64,000 bases of DNA from Verrucomicrobiota bacterium (GTDB taxonomy: Bacteria; Verrucomicrobiota; Lentisphaeria; JABSQK01; JAJFLO01). The notes under the pieces are model-generated. The model was not told the origin of the DNA. It saw only the letters and a program-made list of their open reading frames with translations, and searched no databases. The position numbers were made by a program, and so were the translations under genes. The DNA lies in assembly GCA_021772615.1 (NCBI GenBank), contig JAJFLQ010000065.1, positions 1-64,000 on the forward strand, read 5' to 3'. Positions 9,403-18,440 of this stretch are shown piece after piece (within the stretch, counting starts at the first letter, position 1; every line of letters begins with the position of its first letter).

Positions 9403-11225
9403 GACACAACCTCGGCGGTATTCGGGACGGATCGCTCGATACAGTCACTCGGGAGCTGGCTCATGAGTCGGCAGTACGCACCATTTTGCTCGAGGAGATG
9501 CAAGTGCGATCCGTTTTCTACCAGGCGTCCCTGGTTCAATACCAGGATACGGTCGGCGCGCTCGTTATATTCCGGACGATGGGAGACCGTGATCACGGTT
9601 TGTGCCGGATCTGAGTTGTAGAACGTGGATAAGACCGTACCTCGCGTTTCCGCGTCCAGTGACGTCGTCGGTTCGTCAAGTACCAGGAGGCGACCGCGAC
9701 GGAACGCCGCGCGCGCGAGCGCCAGCCGTTGCCATTGACCATGCGATAACGCGGTGCCGCCCTGAAAATGCCGGCCCAGCAGGGTGTCCCAACGCTCCGG
9801 CAGTTCCGCTGCGACTCGCGCCGCGCCGCAGACGTCCGCGGTTTCTTCCACCAACGTGCGGTCCGGCAGCATCGTTACATCACCCAGGCCAATGTTTTCC
9901 TGCACCGTGAACTGGTACTTCACGAAATCCTGGAAGAATGCGCTGCAATGTCGGTGATAGCTCACTTCGTCCAACAACGCAAGGTCGACGCCGTTTACCA
10001 GAACCCGACCGGAAGTCGGGCGATAGAGACCGATTAATATTTTCACCAGCGACGACTTGCCGGCGCCGTTCTCGCCCATGACCACGACCTTTTCCCCGGC
10101 GCGAACAGTGAAGCTGATATCGTGCAATACCTTGTCGCCATTGGGGTAGCTGAAGTCTACATGCTCGCAGGCGATGGCAATCGACTCGGCGGACAAAGGC
10201 GTTTTCGGCTCACATTGTGTGGCTTCCGCGTCTTGGAGCGATCGCAGGTCTGACAGATATAGCATCATCGTCAGAATTCGGTTTGACGCGACTTGGATGC
10301 GGTTGAATCCGTAATCCAGACGCAGGGCCGCATCAACCATTGCGAAGAACGCGCCGACCGTAATGACGGCAGTAAGCGTCTGCCAGGTCAAAACAATGAG
10401 TACGGCGACAACGGCGGTGACGGGGCACAACAGAGCCGTCAAAAGCTTAAATTGTTGCCGGAAAGCCAATTGAAATCGTTGTGCGCGAAGCCGCGCGGCG
10501 AGTCGGTTCCAACGTTCGATCAGCGGCCGGCCGAGATCAAAAATCCGAATCTCCTTTGCGGCGTTGCGGTCGGTGAGCAGAGCGACAAGATAAGTCGCCT
10601 CGCGCTGCCGTGCGGTCTGGCGTCGGTAAAGTGAGACGTCCTGCCGGCCTTTACGAAAGAAGGACAGGGCAACCGGCGTCGCTCCCGCGGCCAAAATCAA
10701 CGGGATAGCCGGGTGTGCGGTCGCCAGAAGCGCGACAAATGACATCATGGCAACGGTGTTTTCCAGCACGGTTCCGGTATGATCCAACACCAGAACAGAT
10801 TCGGATGTCGAGGCCTGCATGGCGCGCTGGACGCGGTCGAAATGTGGTGCACTGTCATAGTCTGCCAGCGTGGTACGCGACACATTCTCCAGTACATGGT
10901 CCTGAAAGTGCACATCCAGCTGCTCTTTCAGGCAGGCGCGGGAATGGCTTTTTATCCCTTCGAGTCCGTGGTAGATCACGTGCAGGACCGCCAGGCACAC
11001 AAGCCACGGAACGATGACACTGAAGTTGCCGGCTGAATCACTCGCAAACCCGGCTACGCAGTCGATAAGCGTAGCCATCATCATCAGCTGCAATACGGGG
11101 ATTGCAGCGCGCGACAGTAGCGCTGCGATATAGATGGCGAATACGGGCCTGCCTGACGTCCACAGTACGCGCGTAATCCACCAATATGCTGCCAGACTTT
11201 CCCTGATTGTCGCGTTAGAGGACAT
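9399..11225 (-). CDS. ABC exporter, fused membrane and ATPase domains (first of pair)
   Basis: The 608-residue half-transporter has membrane helices over about 25-320 and an ATPase domain with Walker A GENGAGKSS (384-392), signature LSHGQ (493-497) and Walker B LLVLDE (513-518), followed by an H-loop SHR. Like its partner it lacks canonical LSGGQ. It is the first gene of the seven-gene exporter operon. Its 240-bp upstream region separates it from the co-oriented exostosin gene. Pairing with the next gene as a heterodimer is inferred from the 4-bp overlap and their common architecture. Confidence 0.85.
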   Translation of the reverse strand: MSSNATIRESLAAYWWITRVLWTSGRPVFAIYIAALLSRAAIPVLQLMMMATLIDCVAGFASDSAGNFSVIVPWLVCLAVLHVIYHGLEGIKSHSRACLKEQLDVHFQDHVLENVSRTTLADYDSAPHFDRVQRAMQASTSESVLVLDHTGTVLENTVAMMSFVALLATAHPAIPLILAAGATPVALSFFRKGRQDVSLYRRQTARQREATYLVALLTDRNAAKEIRIFDLGRPLIERWNRLAARLRAQRFQLAFRQQFKLLTALLCPVTAVVAVLIVLTWQTLTAVITVGAFFAMVDAALRLDYGFNRIQVASNRILTMMLYLSDLRSLQDAEATQCEPKTPLSAESIAIACEHVDFSYPNGDKVLHDISFTVRAGEKVVVMGENGAGKSSLVKILIGLYRPTSGRVLVNGVDLALLDEVSYHRHCSAFFQDFVKYQFTVQENIGLGDVTMLPDRTLVEETADVCGAARVAAELPERWDTLLGRHFQGGTALSHGQWQRLALARAAFRRGRLLVLDEPTTSLDAETRGTVLSTFYNSDPAQTVITVSHRPEYNERADRILVLNQGRLVENGSHLHLLEQNGAYCRLMSQLPSDCIERSVPNTAEVVS

Positions 11226-11463
11226 GAGGATCTTAACCCGCCTTGCTTGAGTGACCAGATTACGGGGCGAGCAGAACCTCCGGCCGGGGCCTCAGAGTAT
11301 CTGTGAGATCGCCGTTGCGTGGTCTCTGGAATTACCAGTACCTCCGCAAGGCGCGTTCCAGCCGGCTAAAGTATATTCCGGAGATGAGCAGGTGTTGATC
11401 CCGGGCAGTCGAAGCATGTGGATCAATTATCGCGTTGAAAAGCCGTGACGGATGCGATTTTCG
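11226..11463. other. intergenic region upstream of exporter operon
   Basis: The 238-bp gap must carry the promoter of the exporter operon unless it is co-transcribed with the glycosyltransferase gene upstream. No clear -35/-10 pair, terminator or repeat was recognised. A 41-codon minus-strand frame (about 11416 to 11291) exists but has no ribosome-binding site and no recognisable family. Confidence 0.4.
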
Positions 11464-12426
11464 TCAATGTCCGTGAACAAGTTTGTCTATCATCGTTGCG
11501 GGCACGGTAACCGGCCACATTGCAGCGGCGAGGTTGCGGCCGGCTTCGGCATCGGGTCGCAGTACCGTCAATGCATGTATCAGTGAGTCGAATTGGCGTT
11601 TCGGCGCGAAATATCGATCCCACGCTGCGCGCGCCGTTTGCCCTCGTGCTTTCCATTCGGAACCCAGGGCTGTGAGCATGTCTGGGATGAGCGCGATATC
11701 GCGTTCGGCGACAAAAACTGCAAATGACGGCCAGTCCGGACCCACTGGCGGTACCCAGCGATCGGCAATAATCACCGGCGCCACTCCCAATGCCATCATT
11801 TCGTACAGTCGAATCGAAGATTCCGCCCAGCCTTTTGGGCACAAGGAAAATTTGGACCGGAGCGCAGTGTCGACGTACTCCCGCTGCATCCTGTCGTATG
11901 TGGCCGACGCGGAATTCCAGTGGTCATAGATTGTGGATGTATCCCGCACGACCGTGTCATTCGGATGATCAAGGCGGAATAGCTGCTGGCGCGGATTGCC
12001 GCAATCGCGGCCCAGGAACGAGTAGAGCAGGTCTGGTCGGCGAGACTGGGGCGGCGCCGTGGATCGGCTGACGACGTAGCGATTCAGGCAGCCGGTCCAA
12101 CACGGGTACGCAATTGCAGTGGCGAATCCCGGCACAATACGGCTTCGCGGCATTGATGTGTAAGCGCCGGGCCACAAGCGGATCGGACGCGGCGCCTCGT
12201 TGTGAACGAATAGCTTGCAACGATAGCGCCGTACTGCTGCGAAGAAACGCGCCGTACTGGAGAAGGGCTGTCCGCCGCGCATATCGGTCATCAGCACCAG
12301 GTCGGCTTCGTCAGGGTTATCACAGACAACGTGCGTGCTGGTTGCAGCCAGGTGTTTCAGGTGGCGTGCCTGCGGGCCGCTGCCGCCGTCCGGCGCAGTC
12401 GCCATGGATAATAGACTAACTTTCAT
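11464..12426 (-). CDS. exostosin-family (GT47-like) glycosyltransferase
   Basis: The 320-residue, apparently soluble protein has the exostosin C-terminal signature: KFSLCPKGWAESSIRLYEMM, then MALGVAPVIIADRWVPP, where the Glu sits in the nucleotide-sugar site of GT-B enzymes. N-terminal residues 1-120 form a shorter first Rossmann half. Bacterial members often act in surface glycan or glycolipid synthesis. It is encoded upstream of the exporter operon in the same direction and divergent from a family 2 glycosyltransferase, which supports a role in building an exported glycoconjugate. Donor and acceptor are unknown. Confidence 0.82.
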   Translation of the reverse strand: MKVSLLSMATAPDGGSGPQARHLKHLAATSTHVVCDNPDEADLVLMTDMRGGQPFSSTARFFAAVRRYRCKLFVHNEAPRPIRLWPGAYTSMPRSRIVPGFATAIAYPCWTGCLNRYVVSRSTAPPQSRRPDLLYSFLGRDCGNPRQQLFRLDHPNDTVVRDTSTIYDHWNSASATYDRMQREYVDTALRSKFSLCPKGWAESSIRLYEMMALGVAPVIIADRWVPPVGPDWPSFAVFVAERDIALIPDMLTALGSEWKARGQTARAAWDRYFAPKRQFDSLIHALTVLRPDAEAGRNLAAAMWPVTVPATMIDKLVHGH

Positions 12427-12607
12427 CTGTTGAGCCTGGTATGCTCCTCATACTCCGAATCTGTATAATGCCGTCGTGAATTCGGCGCCGCGCGGTCAGA
12501 ATGAAACTGGTGAACTTGCCCTTCGCAGGATTGTTGGTATCATTCCATCCAGTCCGATAATCTTATGAATGATGTATTGCTCGCCACCACCAACCTACCG
12601 ATGCGAT

Positions 12608-13312
12608 GTGAATGTATCCGTTATCCTGCCGGTGTATAACGAGGAACCCGCGCTCACCGAGCAGCTGGCACTGATCTGTGGCGTCATGTGCCGTTACGAA
12701 CCATTTGAAATAATTGCCGTAGACGACGGCTCGACGGATGCGTCGTTTGACGTCTTAATTGAGCGGAAGAAGTCAATTCCACAACTAACGGTAGTAAGAT
12801 TGGTCGCGCATGCCGGGAAATCGGCTGCGCTCGACGCAGGATTCAACCACGCGACAGGCGAGACCATTGTAACCCTTGATGCCGACTTGCAATGTTCAGT
12901 GGACGATATTCCTCGACTGATCACGGCATTAAACGATGCCGATCTCGTTTCGGGCCGGCGAACGCAACGTGCAGACCCGTGGACGAAGCGGTTGGCCAGT
13001 CGCCTGGCAAACATGATCCGGCGCGTGGTGCTGCGGGATGGGGCCGCGGATTCTGCAAGCCCGATGAAGGCGTTTCGTAGAAAAGTGTTGGAACAGATTG
13101 TGTTTCAACGAGGTACACACCGATTTCTCCCGGCATTGGCAACGATCCATGGCTTCAGGGTTGTCGAAGTCGATGTGCGTTTTTTCGAGCGACGCTACGG
13201 CGCGTCGAAATATTCGACCTGGGGTCGCGGTCTGCCGACTCTGTTTGATTTGATTGGAATGTGGTGGCTGAAGCGTCGCCGATTGCACTACCAGATCGAA
13301 TCTGTCCACTGA
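12608..13312 (+). CDS. family 2 glycosyltransferase (dolichyl/undecaprenyl-phosphate sugar transferase type)
   Basis: The start was placed at GTG 12608 because the protein then opens NVSVILPVYNEEPAL as in DPM1/ArnC-like enzymes (about 234 residues); the frame is open from ATG 12569. Motifs: VDDGSTD (nucleotide binding), TLDADLQ (DxD metal site) and RGTHRFLPALA, typical of polyprenyl-phosphate hexosyltransferases. There is no C-terminal membrane pair, so it is the soluble DPM1-like form. Such enzymes make lipid-linked sugars used by GT-C enzymes, and a GT-C gene lies at 13901-15418. The next gene starts inside its stop codon (TGATG). Confidence 0.85.
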   Translation: MNVSVILPVYNEEPALTEQLALICGVMCRYEPFEIIAVDDGSTDASFDVLIERKKSIPQLTVVRLVAHAGKSAALDAGFNHATGETIVTLDADLQCSVDDIPRLITALNDADLVSGRRTQRADPWTKRLASRLANMIRRVVLRDGAADSASPMKAFRRKVLEQIVFQRGTHRFLPALATIHGFRVVEVDVRFFERRYGASKYSTWGRGLPTLFDLIGMWWLKRRRLHYQIESVH

Positions 13313-13887
13313 TGCAACGGCAACGATTCATTAAGACGGTTCGGCTCTCGTCGATATTGCTTCTGATCGCCGTCGCCGCAGCGTTGTGGCGCCTTACCGA
13401 TTGGGGACGCGCGCTCAGTCAGGATCCCGGTCGGTATACATTTCTCCAGGACTATCCTCTGACGGTAAGGGCTGCGGCCCTGATTTTCATCGGCGGTCCG
13501 TTGACCGCTGTGGGATTTCCACGTCTTGTGCTGAGTGCCGTATGTGGTTTTCTACTGGGATGGTGCGGCGGGACAATCGCCGGAATCCTGGGTTCGTTCG
13601 TCGGCTGCGTGATCGGTTTTTATTTGGCACGTTGCCTGGGGCGCTCGGTCTTGTTGCCAATCATGCCGAAAAATGTGCGTGCGCTGGAACAAAAAGTCAT
13701 CAGCCGAGCTTTCTACTGGAGTGCCCTTCTCCGTGTCCTTCCGATCGGTAACAACAGCGTTAATAACTTCATCGGCGGGCTCAGTTCCGTTGGTCCCCTC
13801 ATGTTCTTCGCCGGGTCCCTGTGCGGTTATATCCCGTACACGGTGGTTCTCGCCGGTATGGGCGCCGGAATCAAGTGGCTGCTGTAA
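13312..13887 (+). CDS. TVP38/TMEM64 (DedA-like, VTT domain) membrane protein
   Basis: The 191-residue inner-membrane protein has about five helices and the VTT/SNARE-associated region: GGPLTAVGFPRLVLSAVCGF, then GGTIAGILGSFVGCVIGFYLAR and RVLPIGNNSVNNFIGGLS. ATG 13312 overlaps the stop of the preceding glycosyltransferase (TGATG), so the two are coupled. DedA/TVP38 proteins include polyprenyl-phosphate and phospholipid flippases. Recycling or flipping the lipid carrier used by the upstream glycosyltransferase is a reasonable inference, not shown by sequence. It converges on the GT-C gene with 13 bp between stops and no clear terminator. Confidence 0.85.
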   Translation: MQRQRFIKTVRLSSILLLIAVAAALWRLTDWGRALSQDPGRYTFLQDYPLTVRAAALIFIGGPLTAVGFPRLVLSAVCGFLLGWCGGTIAGILGSFVGCVIGFYLARCLGRSVLLPIMPKNVRALEQKVISRAFYWSALLRVLPIGNNSVNNFIGGLSSVGPLMFFAGSLCGYIPYTVVLAGMGAGIKWLL

Positions 13888-13900
13888 CCTGCTTTCGCCG

Positions 13901-15418
13901 CTAAGGCAGTTTGGCCTCGTCGCTTTCCAGTCGGATGAGGCGGATGGTCGGATTCGAAAATCCGATCGAGCGGTGCGCCGGGAGTATTTCGGTACAGTCC
14001 ATTTCCCAGAGCTGCTGATACGTGGCCGCGAGACGATACACTGAATCGCGTTGGTATGACCGGTGTGCTGCATCTATGTAGCGATCGGCAGCGAAGTTCG
14101 AGATGAGGGCGTGCGTGTATCCATCTTGAAGCAGGCGCTTTGGCGCCGGCACTCGTGCAATATGATGCCCGATTCCGTTGGCTGTCGCATAATGCTCTTT
14201 GAATACGTTTGCGCCCTCACGGATCTCCACGCGTCGTACCTCCGCCGCGGCGCGAAATCGCGTGTCCGCTTCGAGATGCATCACGATTCGCACCGAGTCA
14301 GTGCCTGCCCAGGCGATCACAATAGTACTGACCAGGACGGTGAGCAATCGCATCATGGTGCCGCCGCGATTGTAATGGCGCTGCAACGTGCAAAATCCCA
14401 ATAACACCATTGTTGGAGCGATGGGGACCATGTACCGCATGAAATCGGGACCAGGTTTGGACGGGGACAGTTCCGCGGTCAGGTAGAAGGCCGCGGTGTA
14501 GAGCACGACCATACGCAATTGCGGGTTCGTCCGGCCCCAGCCACGCAGCTGTGCCAGCAGTCCGGCGAGGCATACACCCAGCAGGGGAAGCGTAAGGCCG
14601 CCCGCCAGGCTGCGTCGGAGGTGAAATGTAAACGTCTCAGGGATTGCATAGATTTTTATCTTATGTCCTGACAGTGCATGGCCTATCTGATCCGTGAGGC
14701 CGGTGCCAAACACGCCGATCTTGCCGAACAACGGATAACATATCAACGCGAAGGCACACAACGCGAGCATCGTTGCCAGACACAGCGATTTGCGAAATTG
14801 AGTGGTGTCGCGGATCGGTACTGCGAGAGGAAGACACCACGCTATCACGATCAGGATCACGGCTTTGTATTGTGCCGCAAGCGCAAATCCCATGGCAATA
14901 CCCAGCACCACGGTTCGCGGCCGGCTACCGGGATTTTTCATAAAACCTGGCAAGGCCCATAGGGTTGCCATCGCAGTTGCCAGAAATATCGAATCTTCTT
15001 TCACGTAATGCGCGTGCACGACCAGTATCGGCGAGACGCCGACCGCAAGCGCCGCAGCGAATGCCCAGCCCGGCCCCATGAAATAACGATAAAATGCGAA
15101 ACACAGCACGACTGCTGCGACTGTATAGATCGCACTCAATCGTCGCCCCAGATTTCGCATTGATTCCCTGGTTGTCGCACCCGTCAACGTACCGGCGGCA
15201 CGCATGAGCTGGATCATGAGGATGGGATGGTGAAAATCATCGTTTCCGGTCAATGCGAAATGCAGCTTTTTGTACTCGTCTGCGTGGAAATGAGAAGGGA
15301 AACTCACGTGGGTAGAGTAAAGGTGGAAGGTGACGAGGCCAAGCACGACGATGGCGCAGGTCATGGCGCCAAAGGACGCCATCCCGTGCGTTCCCGTGGC
15401 CTCGTCTGCTCCGATCAT
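13901..15418 (-). CDS. GT-C family membrane glycosyltransferase (ArnT/PMT-like)
   Basis: The 505-residue polytopic protein has about 9-10 helices. After the first helix comes HADEYKK, the acidic Asp-Glu motif in the first external loop of GT-C enzymes, and a short soluble C-terminal domain (about 380-505) follows. These enzymes take sugar from a polyprenyl-phosphate carrier and glycosylate lipids or proteins on the outer face of the membrane. ATG 15418 overlaps the stop of the preceding small membrane gene (ATGA), so that start was preferred to the open frame beginning at 15481. It is the last gene of a four-gene operon starting at 18248. Confidence 0.82.
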   Translation of the reverse strand: MIGADEATGTHGMASFGAMTCAIVVLGLVTFHLYSTHVSFPSHFHADEYKKLHFALTGNDDFHHPILMIQLMRAAGTLTGATTRESMRNLGRRLSAIYTVAAVVLCFAFYRYFMGPGWAFAAALAVGVSPILVVHAHYVKEDSIFLATAMATLWALPGFMKNPGSRPRTVVLGIAMGFALAAQYKAVILIVIAWCLPLAVPIRDTTQFRKSLCLATMLALCAFALICYPLFGKIGVFGTGLTDQIGHALSGHKIKIYAIPETFTFHLRRSLAGGLTLPLLGVCLAGLLAQLRGWGRTNPQLRMVVLYTAAFYLTAELSPSKPGPDFMRYMVPIAPTMVLLGFCTLQRHYNRGGTMMRLLTVLVSTIVIAWAGTDSVRIVMHLEADTRFRAAAEVRRVEIREGANVFKEHYATANGIGHHIARVPAPKRLLQDGYTHALISNFAADRYIDAAHRSYQRDSVYRLAATYQQLWEMDCTEILPAHRSIGFSNPTIRLIRLESDEAKLP

Positions 15419-15819
15419 GGCAACCACAGAAAGACCGCCATCGCGATGACAACTGCAGCTGTGCCGATTATAAACTCGCATTCAGCAAGCACCGATATGA
15501 TTGCCTTGCGGCAGCGGTCGCGCCGGTACGAGACGGTACGACAGGCGAGTGCGGCGCCCAGACAAAAGCCGATGTGGGTTGCGGACATAAATATGTCGAT
15601 GAAGGTGTCGGGCGCAACGTAAGAATATTGCTCAACCATTGCCGAGTAACTGCGGCTGCCGACGAAACCCATCCCGCTGAAGAACAGACCGGTCCGCCCC
15701 GCGCACAGCCATACTTGCTCCGTTTTTGGACGTAGTGGTACAACCGATCCGTTTGTGTCCCGGTCGTTACATGTCGAGATTGCCGATATCGTGTTCGTGT
15801 TTTGCGTCGGCTCTTTCAT
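15415..15819 (-). CDS. small membrane protein of unknown family in glycosyltransferase operon
   Basis: The 134-residue protein has a polar N-terminus of about 35 residues and three likely hydrophobic segments, the last being FIIGTAAVVIAMAVFLWLP. I do not recognise a family. It is judged real because both ends are coupled: ATG 15819 overlaps the stop of the DUF3108 gene (ATGA), and its own stop overlaps the GT-C start (ATGA). A frame to 15840 exists but would overlap more. It could be a subunit or chaperone for the glycosyltransferase; this is inference. Confidence 0.65.
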   Translation of the reverse strand: MKEPTQNTNTISAISTCNDRDTNGSVVPLRPKTEQVWLCAGRTGLFFSGMGFVGSRSYSAMVEQYSYVAPDTFIDIFMSATHIGFCLGAALACRTVSYRRDRCRKAIISVLAECEFIIGTAAVVIAMAVFLWLP

Positions 15820-16646
15820 CTGGATGTGCGTTGTTCCCAACCGCCTGATTGCGACGAATTGTGACCAGATTCGTCAACAGATTCGATCGCGACCAATTCG
15901 CATATAAATGACCCGATCATTACGGCACTGGCGAACTTCACCGGAATCCGCCGATCGTCCGCTGAAAACCAGATGTTCAGCGTCGCGTCGCGGTAGATCG
16001 TAAATATCGATCCGGAATTGTCCGGATCCGGGCTGGCCAGGTAGGTCCTGCGGCGGCCAAATCTTGTACGTACCATCTCGACACCATATACGTTCATACG
16101 GCCCTCGGTTGACATGTATCCGTCTGTGACCGGGATCCGGGCGGCATCATGCTGCCTGATCGGGAGCGTACGAAATTTGTAGAAGAACGAAAGTGGATCG
16201 AATGTGCCTGGCAGGATTGAAATCGGTGCAGCGGTTTCACCGAATTTAGATCGCTGCGCGTGCGCGTTTTTCGCGTCGATGACGACCTCGATCTCCTCGT
16301 GAATATCGCCCTCCCTCCGATTTTTCCTGTACCAAACCGAGTGCGTGAGGGACCGGTCCACGATCGATTCAAAGTGGTGCCGAACGTTGAAAAAGCGGCT
16401 GACGAATGGGTTGGTTTTTGCCGTCAGCGAGAAGCGAAGGCGGGGCACGCCGTCGTGGTCGTGAAAGGCCGTCGATTCGAAAACAACGGTGCCTGCGCGG
16501 ATGATGCCCCATCGGACTACATAGGAAAGCTTTTCGTATTGACCAAAGCAAGAGGCAGGGGCTTCGTCCTCTGTGGCCGCCCGCAAATGGGAAGACGACA
16601 AGACTACAGCGACCAGTAAGCCGCCCAACGTGAGTGTGTGTCCCAT
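15816..16646 (-). CDS. DUF3108 periplasmic protein
   Basis: The 276-residue protein has a signal peptide (TLTLGGLLVAVVLSSSHLRA) and the DUF3108 pattern: EKLSYVVRWGIIRAGTVVFE near the start, then a lipocalin-like series of strands, DPLSFFYKFR in the middle and RIPVKFASAVMIGSFICEL at the end. The family is periplasmic or outer-membrane associated and its biochemical role is not established. ATG 16646 directly abuts the TAA of the upstream glycosyltransferase, and the next gene overlaps by 4 bp, so it belongs to the glycan operon. Confidence 0.85.
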   Translation of the reverse strand: MGHTLTLGGLLVAVVLSSSHLRAATEDEAPASCFGQYEKLSYVVRWGIIRAGTVVFESTAFHDHDGVPRLRFSLTAKTNPFVSRFFNVRHHFESIVDRSLTHSVWYRKNRREGDIHEEIEVVIDAKNAHAQRSKFGETAAPISILPGTFDPLSFFYKFRTLPIRQHDAARIPVTDGYMSTEGRMNVYGVEMVRTRFGRRRTYLASPDPDNSGSIFTIYRDATLNIWFSADDRRIPVKFASAVMIGSFICELVAIESVDESGHNSSQSGGWEQRTSR

Positions 16647-18248
16647 TTACGTTCGTTCCGAAGCCAGAACCAGATCGCCGGTGTCGATATTGCCGACCAT
16701 TTGACGAGCCGACCGACACAGTATGGAGAGCTGCATGATTACTACGGCCGTAAACACGCAGCCGTAGCTGATCATCGGCAGGGCCCAAAATCTCAAGCCC
16801 CTATCGAGCAGGACAGCGAGCGTGATGAATGAATAGGCGGCAAGTCCGATCTCACCGAGAATTGTCCAATGTAGCGGTAGTTTATACGACTGTACCATCG
16901 TCGGTGACTGCTTCGTCTCTGCTTGATGTGGTCCGGAAATATGTCCCGCCGGCGTCGAATCTGTTGTTGTGTTTCCCCCGCGTTTCGGTGTCCGCTCGAA
17001 CTCTCCCGATTTTCCGCTGAAAAGCCCGGTCGCAACCGCGATGCTGTTGGCAAATGATATACCCAGGCCCAGTGCCAATGCGCCGGGCAGATCTTTCAAA
17101 AACTGCCACGTCGTGCGCCCCTGGAGCCGTTGCGCGATATACATTCCAAGGATTGGCCCTACGCCGATCACGGTGAGCAGCGTCTGTACTACAATGAGGT
17201 ACACCAAAGAATCGAAGTGCAAGAGCAACGGCGGCCAGACGATGACCGTCAGCAGCATCAGGGGATGCAGGAAATAACCGGTGACGTGCAAGACCGCAGC
17301 CAATTTCTGCACATGCGTTAGGTGTGACGCGATGATTCTCGGGATCAATTTTCTTACACACTGTGCCGATCCTCGCGACCACCGGCGCTGTTGACGCTTG
17401 AAGGCTGTGACATCGGAGGGAAGATCGTTCGGCGCCTCGATATCCGGTATATACACGCCCCGCCAGCCTTTGATTTCTGCCCTATAGCTCAGATCCAAAT
17501 CTTCCGTAAGTGTGTCATGCTGCCAACCGCCGGCGTTACGAATGCATTCCCGACGCCACATACCGCCCGAACCGTTAAAGTTGATCATCAGGCCATTGCG
17601 GTTGCGTGCCGGCTGTTCGATGAAGAAATGCATGTCCATCATCAGCGCCTGGGCGCGGGTGATGAAATTCTCATTGCGGTTGAGGTACGACCATCGCGTC
17701 TGGACAAAGCCAACACGGGGATCGTCGAAGACCCGGTCGTCGCAGATAATACGGCGAATGACATGTTTCGGCGGGACAAAATCGGCGTCGAAAATAGCGA
17801 TGAACTCGCCCGTGGCCGAAGCCAGGCCCGCCTCGAGCGCACCGGCTTTATAACCCATCCGATTATCGCGGTGGATCAATGTAATGTTTGTTCCGGCCTG
17901 CCGGGCGTGCTCGACAGCCTGCTGCGCGATCGTGCGTGTGTCGTCGGTCGAATCGTCGAGAATCTGAATCTGCAAGCGGTCGGCCGGATAATCGAGAGCC
18001 GAAACGGCATGAACAATTCGGTGCACGGTAAAGCGTTCGTTATAGATCGGGATCTGAACGGTCACGTGTGGCAATGCATCATCAGTGCGGAGCTGTCGCT
18101 CCGCGTCGCTGCGATCTTCGCTTAACGTGAGCGGCGTTCTGTCGCGCCGTGTCCGGGCGAAAAGGTAGATCAATGCGCACTGATGGCATCCGTAAGAGAG
18201 GAAACACAACGAGATGCCAGTGTAAATTATCACAAGAAATACAGTCAA
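16647..18248 (-). CDS. cellulose-synthase-like family 2 glycosyltransferase
   Basis: The 533-residue processive-type GT2 enzyme has an N-terminal helix, a catalytic domain (about 50-330) and a block of C-terminal helices (about 335-520). Motifs: IPIYNERF, LDDSTDDT, FDADFVPP (DxD), TEDLDLSYR (ED acid/base) and KRQQRRWSRG (QxxRW). It resembles the group making beta-glucan/mannan or ceramide-type glucosyl transfer. It appears to start at TTG 18248, preceded by AAGG at 8 nt. It is first in the operon with DUF3108, a small membrane protein and GT-C, and divergent from the acyl-ligase fusion, so it may glycosylate that lipid (inference). Confidence 0.87.
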   Translation of the reverse strand: MTVFLVIIYTGISLCFLSYGCHQCALIYLFARTRRDRTPLTLSEDRSDAERQLRTDDALPHVTVQIPIYNERFTVHRIVHAVSALDYPADRLQIQILDDSTDDTRTIAQQAVEHARQAGTNITLIHRDNRMGYKAGALEAGLASATGEFIAIFDADFVPPKHVIRRIICDDRVFDDPRVGFVQTRWSYLNRNENFITRAQALMMDMHFFIEQPARNRNGLMINFNGSGGMWRRECIRNAGGWQHDTLTEDLDLSYRAEIKGWRGVYIPDIEAPNDLPSDVTAFKRQQRRWSRGSAQCVRKLIPRIIASHLTHVQKLAAVLHVTGYFLHPLMLLTVIVWPPLLLHFDSLVYLIVVQTLLTVIGVGPILGMYIAQRLQGRTTWQFLKDLPGALALGLGISFANSIAVATGLFSGKSGEFERTPKRGGNTTTDSTPAGHISGPHQAETKQSPTMVQSYKLPLHWTILGEIGLAAYSFITLAVLLDRGLRFWALPMISYGCVFTAVVIMQLSILCRSARQMVGNIDTGDLVLASERT

Positions 18249-18440
18249 AATAAACCTTGTCGATGACGATGTCTGGAGTTGAGCTGCTCTGCACGGCAGC
18301 TGTTGAAATGCCGCCGCGATGTGGCTATTCTACTACCCGCAGCGCGTTGCGGCCCGCCGCGCTGCAGTCGTTTCCTTCGCAACGGCCACAATGCGCGAGC
18401 GTCGCTATTGTCCGCGTCCACAATTTCGGTCTTAAAGTTC

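Noticed and set aside
11291..11416. 41-codon Cys-containing peptide between the exostosin and ABC genes as a RiPP precursor
   Set aside because: No ribosome-binding site, no leader/core pattern and no maturation enzyme nearby; chance is more likely.
12463..12468. TATAAT as a -10 box for the family 2 glycosyltransferase
   Set aside because: No acceptable -35 at 16-18 bp upstream, so it was not called as a promoter.
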